Shown here piece by piece: positions 34,426 to 42,338 of a stretch of 64,000 bases of DNA. The notes below the pieces were generated by a model. That model made no database searches, was not told where the DNA came from, and saw nothing but the letters and a program-made list of their open reading frames with translations. The stretch covers positions 1 to 64,000 of the forward strand of contig CAKZSI010000002.1 of assembly GCA_937918935.1 (NCBI GenBank). The letters run 5' to 3'. This stretch comes from an uncultured Chloroflexales bacterium (GTDB lineage: Bacteria; Chloroflexota; Chloroflexia; Chloroflexales; Chloroflexaceae). Position 1 is the first letter of the stretch. Each line of letters opens with the position of its first letter. The translations under genes were made by a program, and so were the position numbers.

Positions 34426-34644
34426 TCAAATAAATCCGCGCCCGCCGGTCTTGGAGAGGCGCGGGTCAAGAGTGCCCGCGAAGGCTTGCAGGCTGGTCTG
34501 GTCGAGGGCCTCGAGGGCGTCGAGTTCTTCTTCGCTGAGATCGTAGCCCACACAGGCCGCCCGGGCATTGTCAATCAGTTGTTGGCGGAACTCGGCATCG
34601 GTCACGGCGCGACCTATTACCTGCTGAACGGCTTCGAGCGACAT
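34426..34644 (-). CDS. NHLP-clan (Os1348 / Franean1_4349-type) RiPP precursor-like peptide
   Basis: 72 aa. The N-terminal part VQQVIGRAVTDAEFRQQL and the later GYDLSEEELDALEALD block are the hallmark of the nitrile-hydratase-like-leader (NHLP) clan peptides that NCBI names Os1348 or Franean1_4349 family. The C-terminal part SLQAFAGTLDPRLSKTGGRGFI would be the core. The only Cys is Cys31 in the leader-like half, so no Cys-based thioether or thiazole is expected. It starts 18 nt after the stop of the giant cyclase gene on the same strand, with AAAGGGG as ribosome-binding site, so the two form an operon. No RiPP-modifying enzyme (YcaO, radical SAM, lanthipeptide synthetase) is visible in the window. 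It could alternatively be a non-RiPP small regulator of the same fold. Confidence 0.8.
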   Translation of the reverse strand: MSLEAVQQVIGRAVTDAEFRQQLIDNARAACVGYDLSEEELDALEALDQTSLQAFAGTLDPRLSKTGGRGFI

Positions 34645-34662
34645 GCCTGATAACCCCTTTCG

Positions 34663-37600
34663 TCATTGAGCCGCAAGGCGGCGAAGCTCACCGGTGGCCC
34701 CGATCTTTCTAAACGTCTCCCCGGCGCGCTTTCGATACTCTGCCGCGGAGGAATCGCCCGCAGCGGCGAGGGCCTCACCGTAGCGCGCTTCGACACAGGC
34801 CCGTTCGAAGGCGCTGTCGATCGCCTGGAAGGTCTCCAGGGCGGCCAGAAAATGCCCGGCAAAGGGTTCTCCCCGCACGGCGGCGATCTGGCCCTGCAGG
34901 CGCCGGGCGATGCCGTAGTCGAGCCGGCTGCCAAGGTGCGTGGCCAGGTCTGCCGCCGCGCGGGCATGCCGCTGCGCCTCGTCGAGCAGCAGGGTCCGGC
35001 TGCCACCAAACGCCAGTTCGATTCCGGCGGTGAGGGCAACCTCGGCCAGCACGTTCAGCGCCTCCACTTCGTGCTGCGGGGCATGCACCCGGCGGGCGAT
35101 GGCCAGGGCTTCTTCGGCCAGGGCGCGCGCGGCGGCAGGTTCGCCCTGGGCCAGGGTGACCCGAGCGAGCAATGTCAGGGTATTCCCTTCCTGAAAGGGG
35201 TTGCCCTGCTCACGGTAGATTGCCAGGGCCTGGCGGTAACTCGCGGCGGCGGCGGCGTAGTCGCCCTGTTGATACACGGTCATCCCCAGGGTGTCGGCGG
35301 CCTGGGCCACGCCAAGCTGGTCGCCCATCTCCTGGCACAGCGCCAGCGCGTCCCGGCAGGCGCCCAGCGCCTCTTCGTAGCGGCTGAGGCAAAAGTAAGC
35401 GTAGGCGGCGTTGAGCAGCACGCTGCTGAGGGTGTACTTCGACTGCGCCTTGCTGGCCAGGCTCTCGGCCTCGCTGTAGTGTTGCACCGCGCGAGCATAA
35501 TCACTCTGCAACTGGGCCAGGTAGCCCAGGTTGTTGTGCATGCGAGCGCAGCCGTAGAGGTCGTCAATGGCCTCGTGGGCCGCCAGGGCGCTGGTGAAGT
35601 GGTAGCGGGCCCGTTCGTAGTCGCCGCGCAAGGCAAACAGCGAGCCCATGAGGGTTTGCAGATCGGCCTCGATGCGCTCGTCTTCGGCGCTGTGGCGGTC
35701 GTTGCGGATGAGGGTCAGGCCGGTGCGGCAGATATCGAGGGCGGCGTCGAAATCACCCAGACGGCGCAGCACCTGGCCCGTATCGGCACAGACGGCTGCC
35801 AGCAGGAGTGGGGGCACGGCATTGATGCGCGCCCGGCAGAGCGCCTCGGCCTCGCGCAAGCGGTCGAGGGCCTCGACGTAGCGCCCCTGCTTCTCCAGCG
35901 CCTCGCCCCAGGAGCGCAGCACTTCAGCAGCCACGGCAGGTGGCAGGTCAACTGCGGAAGCCTGATCCGGCGCGGTGCGGCCCAGCAGGAGGGCATACTC
36001 GCGCTGTGCCTCGTCGTAGCGTCCCAGGGTACAGAGCACGTCCCCCAGGGCCTCGCGGGCCTCCCAGATCCGGGGGTCGCCAGGGGAGTCAGCGAGGATA
36101 TCGAGCGCCCAGCGGTAGTGCTGGGTCGCCTGGTCGTTGGCATAGTTGTCGCGGGCGATGTGCCCGGCAAGCAACAGGTAGGGCACGGCACGCTCGGGCG
36201 CATCGCTAAGCCGGAAGTGATGGGCCAGCAAGAAGATCGGGGCGCCACTGGCCTGGATACCGCGGCTCAGCAATGAGCCGTTGCGACCGATGGGGACGAG
36301 GTGGCGGCCCTGGTCGTCGCGGTAATGGGCGCGCACCCGCGCGAGCTCGGCGGCGTAGCGCGTCTCCAGGTGCTCGCCGATCCGACGGTGCAACTCGCGC
36401 CGCCGGGCGTAGAGCAGGCTCTGGTAAGCCACCTCGTGCAGCAGGGCGTGACGGAAGAGGTGGATGCGTTCGGGTTGCTCGCGCTCGGTCGCGGTGATCT
36501 CGGCATGGTCGAGCAGCACCAACTGGCGGATCAGCGCCTCGTGCTCGAGGGGATGGACCGACTCGACGACGCTGGCCGGGAAGCGTTGGCCAATCACAGC
36601 AGCCACACGGAGAATGGCCCGCGAAGTCTCGTCGAGGCGGTCAATGCGCGAGAGCAGCAGCCCACTCAGGCTGTCGGGGAGGGCATCGGCGGCATCGGGC
36701 CGTTCGCTGACCGCCCGCAGCAACTCTTCCAGGAAGAGCGGATTGCCCGCGGCGCGGTTCACCAGACGGTCGCGCAGAGGGGGAGCGAGGGGCTGCGGAT
36801 GGGCCAGGGCGTCGAGCAGGGCCGTGCTCGCCTCGGCGGTCAAGGGGCGGAGATCAAGCATCGCGGCAGCATCGGCGGCCCGGTCATCACCCCACGCCAG
36901 CGGGCCACGGTGGAGGCCCAGCAGCAGGATCGGCGCATCGTTCAGGTGGGTCGCCACGTATTGCCAGAGAGCGAGCGAGACCTGGTCGGCCCAATGCAGA
37001 TTGTCGAAAATCACCACCACCGGGGCCCCCGGCAGGGCATCCGGGCGGGACTGGCGAGCCGTGGCACGGAGAAGCGCCAGGATGATCGCGAAGCGCCGTG
37101 TCTGCCGCTGCTGGGGGTCGAGACTGCGAACGATGGAACCTTCCTCAACCTGGACGCGGGCGAGGTCGGCTACGAGCGACAGCCAGTCGCCGGAGGCGAT
37201 ACCGGCGGCGTCCAGCGCATCGGCGAGCTTCCGGGCGCGCGCGGCGGGATCATCGCTGGCGGTAATGGCGCAAACGGCTCGCAGAAATTCGCCCCAGGGA
37301 GCGTAGGGCGTGACACTGTTATAGGCCAGACAGCGCACGGTGAAAACGCGGGCGCCGGCGGCGCGGGCCTCGGCGGTCAGGGCGGCGACCAGGCGTGACT
37401 TGCCGATCCCGGCCTCGCCGCACACTCGCACCACCTGGCCGCCCCTGGCGGCGGCGATCCAGCGTTCGCGCAGCCAGGCAAGCTCGTGGTCACGGCCGAT
37501 CAGCGGCGCGTCGGGGTACACCGGCTCGAGGGGGTGCTCACGCTCGCCGAGCACCCGTAGAACGTCCAACGGTTCGCGCTTACCCTTCGCGGCTATCTGC

Positions 37601-39069
37601 CGCGGATTGGCGCAGACCAGGGCGCGGGCGATCAACGCCGCAGTGGTGATCGAACAACACACCTCTCCCCAGGCGGCGCCGGCCATGACGCGAGCGGCTA
37701 CGTTGACTGCGTCGCCCATAACGGTGTACTCTTTGCGTTCGGCGCTGCCAACGTTGCCGGCGAAGACGTTGCCGGTGTTCAGCCCGGCACGGAAGCGCAG
37801 CGACTGCTGGACGGATTGGACGGCGGTCTGCATCAGCAGGGCAGCGCGCGCGGCCCGCTCGGCATGATCCTCTAGCGCCAGCGGCGCCCCGAACACGGCC
37901 ATTAGCCGGATGCCTTCCTCGGCCAGATCGAGCTTGTTGACGAAGCCGCCAAAGCGCTCGACCGCCACCTGCAGCGGGCCGACGACGGCATTGACCGCCG
38001 CGGCGGCCTCCGCCGCAGCCCGGCCCTCGATCAGGCGCTCCAGCCCCGACAACTGGGCAAAGAGCACCGTAACCGGGCGCAGGTCGGCCTCAACGCGGGG
38101 GCGTCGGGGATCAGCGATGATCCGGGTCACCAGTTCAACCGGCAAGTAGGCGCCGAGTCGCTCGACCTGGGCCGCCAGATGGGCGACCATTTCCAGTGAC
38201 GGAGACGCCGCCGCGTCGAGTGGCGGCGCGGCAGGCAGCGCGACGGCCTGCGGCGCAACCCGCAGCGCCCGGACGCGCGCGAAGCCCGCGTCTAGCGGCT
38301 CGCCCTCGGCTACATCGGCCAGAGCGGCCCAGGCGCGCGGACCGACCACCACCTCGCCCGGACCGGCGCAGGCTTCGGCGCGGGCCACGGCGCTGACCGT
38401 CGCGCCCATCGCGCTGTAGCGACGTGAGCGTGACTGCCCGGCGCCCACCAGGGCGATCGCGCCCGCCTCGACGCCAATGTGCATCGTGAGCGGAAAGCGG
38501 CCCACCCCGGCCACCTCTCGTTCGAAGCCCGCCAGCTCGTGCAACAGGTCCAGCGCGGCGGAGGCGGCGATGGTGGTGGCATGCGGACCTTCGAAGAGCG
38601 CGAGCAGCGCGTCGCCGCCGAAGCCGAGCATATCCCCGCCCGCTCCGGCAATAACGCGCATCATGGTGGCAAAATAGCCGTTGAGCGTCTCGGTGACGAT
38701 TTCGGCGCCCTCATGACCCAGGGCGCCCAGGCGTTCGGCCAGGGCGGTGGAGCCGCTCACATCGGCGAAGAGCAACGCGCCTTCGACCCACTCGATCCAG
38801 GGCGGCGCACTGTCGGTGGCGAGTTCGCGGGCCAGCAAGCGCCGGGGGAGGTAGGTGGCAATGGCGTTGCGCGCCGCCAGCAGATGGGCGCAAATGGCCT
38901 GCCGGTGACGCTGGCGCGGGGTTGGGCCGAGTATGACCGCAGCGGGGCCGGGTCCCAGGTGGCGCGTCAGCAGCGCGACCAGAGGGTCCGGTTCGGCTGC
39001 TGGTAGAGGATGGTCAGGCGACTGGCGCATCAGGTTCCACGGTGTATCGGGGTCCACAGGTACTGTCAT
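34663..39069 (-). CDS. Soluble-adenylyl-cyclase-like protein: two cyclase domains, AAA/STAND ATPase, TPR array
   Basis: 1468 aa. Class III cyclase domain 1 (about 95-260) keeps both metal aspartates (Asp103 in LLFADVSGST; Asp153 in GGDALLALF). Domain 2 (about 330-505) has LFAQLSGLER, with Gln339 in place of the first Asp, and NKLDLAEEGIRLMAVFGAP, KEYTVMGDAVNVAAR. Then a STAND/AAA ATPase with Walker A GEAGIGKSRL (551-560), Walker B-like VVVIFDNLHWAD, and about 12 TPR units (about 960-1440). This is the domain order of mammalian ADCY10 and of many Chloroflexota signalling proteins. It would be cytoplasmic and could make cAMP in response to a ligand or to nucleotide binding. Start ATG 39069 is preceded by a 16-bp tandem duplication with a start-stop ATGTGA. 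It shares an operon with the NHLP peptide. Confidence 0.9.
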   Translation of the reverse strand: MTVPVDPDTPWNLMRQSPDHPLPAAEPDPLVALLTRHLGPGPAAVILGPTPRQRHRQAICAHLLAARNAIATYLPRRLLARELATDSAPPWIEWVEGALLFADVSGSTALAERLGALGHEGAEIVTETLNGYFATMMRVIAGAGGDMLGFGGDALLALFEGPHATTIAASAALDLLHELAGFEREVAGVGRFPLTMHIGVEAGAIALVGAGQSRSRRYSAMGATVSAVARAEACAGPGEVVVGPRAWAALADVAEGEPLDAGFARVRALRVAPQAVALPAAPPLDAAASPSLEMVAHLAAQVERLGAYLPVELVTRIIADPRRPRVEADLRPVTVLFAQLSGLERLIEGRAAAEAAAAVNAVVGPLQVAVERFGGFVNKLDLAEEGIRLMAVFGAPLALEDHAERAARAALLMQTAVQSVQQSLRFRAGLNTGNVFAGNVGSAERKEYTVMGDAVNVAARVMAGAAWGEVCCSITTAALIARALVCANPRQIAAKGKREPLDVLRVLGEREHPLEPVYPDAPLIGRDHELAWLRERWIAAARGGQVVRVCGEAGIGKSRLVAALTAEARAAGARVFTVRCLAYNSVTPYAPWGEFLRAVCAITASDDPAARARKLADALDAAGIASGDWLSLVADLARVQVEEGSIVRSLDPQQRQTRRFAIILALLRATARQSRPDALPGAPVVVIFDNLHWADQVSLALWQYVATHLNDAPILLLGLHRGPLAWGDDRAADAAAMLDLRPLTAEASTALLDALAHPQPLAPPLRDRLVNRAAGNPLFLEELLRAVSERPDAADALPDSLSGLLLSRIDRLDETSRAILRVAAVIGQRFPASVVESVHPLEHEALIRQLVLLDHAEITATEREQPERIHLFRHALLHEVAYQSLLYARRRELHRRIGEHLETRYAAELARVRAHYRDDQGRHLVPIGRNGSLLSRGIQASGAPIFLLAHHFRLSDAPERAVPYLLLAGHIARDNYANDQATQHYRWALDILADSPGDPRIWEAREALGDVLCTLGRYDEAQREYALLLGRTAPDQASAVDLPPAVAAEVLRSWGEALEKQGRYVEALDRLREAEALCRARINAVPPLLLAAVCADTGQVLRRLGDFDAALDICRTGLTLIRNDRHSAEDERIEADLQTLMGSLFALRGDYERARYHFTSALAAHEAIDDLYGCARMHNNLGYLAQLQSDYARAVQHYSEAESLASKAQSKYTLSSVLLNAAYAYFCLSRYEEALGACRDALALCQEMGDQLGVAQAADTLGMTVYQQGDYAAAAASYRQALAIYREQGNPFQEGNTLTLLARVTLAQGEPAAARALAEEALAIARRVHAPQHEVEALNVLAEVALTAGIELAFGGSRTLLLDEAQRHARAAADLATHLGSRLDYGIARRLQGQIAAVRGEPFAGHFLAALETFQAIDSAFERACVEARYGEALAAAGDSSAAEYRKRAGETFRKIGATGELRRLAAQ

Positions 39070-39099
39070 TATAGACCCTTCACATTATAGACCCTTCAC
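39068..39099 (-). repeat. 16-bp tandem duplication at the cyclase start, containing a start-stop codon pair
   Basis: ATTATAGACCCTTCAC occurs twice head to tail (39068-39083, 39084-39099). On the minus strand each unit has GAAGGG then TATAAT. The distal unit ends in ATG immediately followed by TGA (39085-39080), the proximal one in the real ATG. A 10-bp palindrome TTCACGTGAA overlaps 39095-39104. Confidence 0.75.
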
Positions 39100-39538
39100 G
39101 TGAAAACGGGATTGCTCAGAGCTCGATGCTTGCGAGAGGGTGGAGAAACCAGGCTCCCCAACGCCCCTGCCTGTCTGGGAGGGCTTATTTTGAGCGTTCA
39201 GCGGAAGGTGCATACCGGGCGAATGAGCGACAGGGTGTGATCGTCGCGTCTGATCGAACGATCATCAGATGACGTTTAGATGACAGAATGTTCAGATTTC
39301 AAAGGGATGATCGCGAGAGATCCGCTTCACATCCTAACTACCCCGACCCCTCCCTGATCCTTCCCCGGCGGGGGAGGCAGGGAGGAAGGTGAAACGCCGG
39401 GAGCGGCAATGGCGGCGCCACCGCTCCGGCTCGACAGGAAATCCTCGCATTCTCCTGGAACCTGCTGGAGTGGCGCTACGTCTTATCTTCAGGCTACGTG
39501 TAACCGGATCGCCTCTGTGTTTCATCAGGAGGTGTTTG
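39070..39538. other. 469-bp gap between the divergent cyclase and DUF3160 genes
   Basis: Besides the duplication at the cyclase start it holds repeat A (TGGAGAAACCAGGCTCCCC at about 39141-39160), tandem AGATGAC motifs near 39266-39285 and a pyrimidine-rich block (CCTCCCTGATCCTTCCCCGGCGG) near 39345-39380. No gene was accepted. Confidence 0.6.
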
Positions 39539-42208
39539 ATGCAGCCCTCACGCGCCTTCACCCTACTGTCGCTCGTTCTGCTCATACTCCTGCCAGCATG
39601 CGCCGGCAGGCCCGCCGGCCCGACACCTGCGGCGGGCGAGCCAACCGCCGCCCCCACCGGCGCGGTGGCGCCTACGACGGCCAGTGCGCCTACTGCGATC
39701 GCTGGCTTAACCGTTGGGGCGTTGCAGTTGCCCGCTGTTTCTCTCCCCATCGGTTTCCGCCCTGCCGAAGGGCCAGGCTTCGCACCCTTCCAGCCGCCGT
39801 CGGTGCGCGTCGAGGCTCGCGTCCAGGCCGAACCGGTGGCGGCGGACCTGAGCAATGTCATCCTGAGCGTGCCCCTCTCACCCGAACAGCGTGCCCGCGT
39901 GGCCGCCAATGGCTTCGCCGTCAGCCCCGGTGAGACGAAAGAGTTCTACGAGTTGTACGAACGGGCGCGCTACGACAACATCCCCGTCTTTGTCACCTCC
40001 GACTCGCTGCTGCACGTCTACCATCTGCTCTTCGACAAGACCCTGCGCCGTGCGGAGACGACGGCTTTCATTCCGATGCTGAAGCGCCTGGACGCCGAGT
40101 TGCTGCGTACCTCGGTGGCCCAGTACGAAGCCCTGGCCGGCACGCCCTGGGCCGACGCCGCGCGCCGGAACGCGGCCTACTTCGCCGTGGCGCTCAAACT
40201 GCTCGACCCCGCCTGGGAGGTCCCTGCCGGGCTGCGCGACCTGGCCGAGCCGGATCTGGCCGCCATCGCCGCTCACGACCGCATCGGCCCCTCGGCGGTT
40301 TTCCCCGGCTACATCAGCGGCGAAGACTGGAGCCAGTACGTGCCGCGGGGTCATTACACGAAGAACGAGGACCTGAAGCGGTACTTCCGGGCCATGATGT
40401 GGCACGGACGGATAACCTTCCGCGCCGCCGACCCGCTTGAGACGCAGCAGGCCGCGCTGCTGACTCTGGCCTACCAGCAGACCAGCGTGGACGGCCTGTC
40501 TGCCGACCAGGTCTGGGCGGGGATCTACGAGCCGACGGTCTTCTTCGTGGGCCGCAGCGACGACCTGACGCCCCGCGAGTACGGCGAGGCCCTGGCCGCG
40601 GCCTATGGCGCGGTAAGCGACCCGCGCGAACTACTCGACCCGGCGAAGTTCGCCGCCTTTCAGGCAGCAGTGCAGGAATTGCGCCCGCCGCAGATCATGG
40701 GCATGGTCGTTATCCCTGGCACAACGTTGCAGCAAGTCAAAGGACTGCGTCTGATGGGGCAACGCTTCGTGCCCGACGCGTTCGTCTTCGAGAAGCTGAC
40801 CGACCCGAACGTTCCGGAGCGTATGCTGCCCCGCTCGCTCGATTTCTTTGCTGCAATCGGCTCCGATCGCGCCCTGCTCCATCTGGAGAATCTGGGCGAC
40901 GCGGCGATGCCGAAGTACCGCGCCGACATGGACAAGTTGCGGGCCGCCTTTGCCGGCTACGATGAAGCCACCTGGACCCAGAACCTGTACTGGAGCTGGA
41001 TCCATAGCCTGCGCCCGCTGCTCGAGCCGCTCGGTGAAGGCTACCCCGCGTTTATGCGCTCGGAGGCATGGCTGGACAAGCAACTGAACACGGCCCTCGG
41101 CTCGTGGACCGAACTGAAGCGCGACACCATCCTCTACGCCAAGCAGGTATACGTTGAGCGGGGCTACGACGCCCTGCAACCGCCCGAACCCGAGCGTGCC
41201 AGAGGGTATGTCGAGCCGGTGCCGGAACTCTTCGCCCGGGTGGCCGGCCTGTCGCGCATGACCATCGAGGGCCTGGCGGCGCGGGGGCTGCTGGCAGAGG
41301 AGGACCGGGCCTTGCTTGAGGGGATGGAGCGCCTGGCGACGCGCCTGCAGACCATGGCCGAAAAGCAACTGCGCGGCGAGGCCCTGAGTGCCGAGGAGTA
41401 TGAACTGATCCGCTTCTACGGGGCAGAGATCGAGGCCCTGACCTTCGCCGCTGACGATGATGCCTTCTACCAGGGGCGCGGCGGCACCCCGGCTGGCGGC
41501 GAGGATCTGCAGGCAGCGGTGGTCGCCGATATTGCCACTAACGTCGCCGAAAACATTGTTCTTGAAAACGCCGTGGGGCGCGTCTTCGAGATCTACGTCG
41601 TGGCCCCCATCGAAGGGCGGCTGGTGCTGACGAAGGGCGGGGTCTTTTCGCACTACGAGTTCGTCCAGCCGCTGAGCGACCGTCTGACCGACGAGGCCTG
41701 GCGCGCCCGGCTCGACGCCGGCGAGGCGCCACCCCTGGCAAGCTGGACGGAGAGCTTCATGGTGGCGGGCAACGCGGCCGAACCCCTGGCGACGACCATC
41801 CGCCGCTTCAACGAGCGCCTGGTGGAGGCCGTCTGGTACACCGACGCGGAGCGGGTGGCCGAATACCTCGGCCCGGAGGAACTGGCCGACACCCGGGCAT
41901 ACATCGCCAGCCTGGAGCAGGCGGGGCAGTTTGTCGGTTCCAAACTGCTGACGCTGCAGTTCCGCTCCTTCGACTTCGTGGACGCCGACAATGCCGTGGT
42001 CACCACCCGCGAGAGCTGGAGCGATGAACTGTACCGCGGCAGCCCCTACTTCGAGGACCAGCTTCAGCAGGGAGAGCCTGTGCGGATCGGCGTGCGCGCC
42101 CCGTACACCCTTGACGTGACCTATACGCTGCGACGCGACGGGGAGCAGTGGCGCATCATGCGTATCGTGCTGGACCCGCCGGAGCCTCCGGCGTGGCAGG
42201 CATCATGA
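39539..42208 (+). CDS. DUF3160-family lipoprotein
   Basis: 889 aa. A lipoprotein signal ends in LLPACAG (Cys21). After a Thr/Ala-rich linker (about 25-75) the body has the DUF3160 landmarks YERARYDNIPVFVTSDSLLHVYH and many long helices. Function of this family is not established; it is common in Chloroflexota, spirochaetes and some archaea. The C-terminal 120 residues (YTDAERVAEYLGPEE onward, ending VTYTLRRDGEQWRIMRIV) look like an NTF2/ARC6-IMS-type scaffold domain. CAGGAGG is a strong ribosome-binding site for ATG 39539. A CapA-like lipoprotein follows at 42339. Confidence 0.85.
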   Translation: MQPSRAFTLLSLVLLILLPACAGRPAGPTPAAGEPTAAPTGAVAPTTASAPTAIAGLTVGALQLPAVSLPIGFRPAEGPGFAPFQPPSVRVEARVQAEPVAADLSNVILSVPLSPEQRARVAANGFAVSPGETKEFYELYERARYDNIPVFVTSDSLLHVYHLLFDKTLRRAETTAFIPMLKRLDAELLRTSVAQYEALAGTPWADAARRNAAYFAVALKLLDPAWEVPAGLRDLAEPDLAAIAAHDRIGPSAVFPGYISGEDWSQYVPRGHYTKNEDLKRYFRAMMWHGRITFRAADPLETQQAALLTLAYQQTSVDGLSADQVWAGIYEPTVFFVGRSDDLTPREYGEALAAAYGAVSDPRELLDPAKFAAFQAAVQELRPPQIMGMVVIPGTTLQQVKGLRLMGQRFVPDAFVFEKLTDPNVPERMLPRSLDFFAAIGSDRALLHLENLGDAAMPKYRADMDKLRAAFAGYDEATWTQNLYWSWIHSLRPLLEPLGEGYPAFMRSEAWLDKQLNTALGSWTELKRDTILYAKQVYVERGYDALQPPEPERARGYVEPVPELFARVAGLSRMTIEGLAARGLLAEEDRALLEGMERLATRLQTMAEKQLRGEALSAEEYELIRFYGAEIEALTFAADDDAFYQGRGGTPAGGEDLQAAVVADIATNVAENIVLENAVGRVFEIYVVAPIEGRLVLTKGGVFSHYEFVQPLSDRLTDEAWRARLDAGEAPPLASWTESFMVAGNAAEPLATTIRRFNERLVEAVWYTDAERVAEYLGPEELADTRAYIASLEQAGQFVGSKLLTLQFRSFDFVDADNAVVTTRESWSDELYRGSPYFEDQLQQGEPVRIGVRAPYTLDVTYTLRRDGEQWRIMRIVLDPPEPPAWQAS

Positions 42209-42338
42209 AAAGGCGGCGGCGCGACCCAGTTTAATGCTCAAACACCATACAGGTCTGGTAAACCTGTGAGGTCTGGAGAACGCACGTCGCGCACAAGACG
42301 TTGCATCTCTCTACTTCAGAATGTAAGGAGGCCATCAG

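Noticed and set aside
34426-34644. Ordinary lanthipeptide or thiopeptide precursor
   Set aside because: No Cys in the C-terminal core and no matching synthetase or YcaO gene nearby; only the NHLP-clan leader resemblance is supported.
34666-36276. 536-codon open frame antisense to the TPR part of the cyclase gene
   Set aside because: TPR periodicity is clear in the minus frame; the plus frame is low-complexity.
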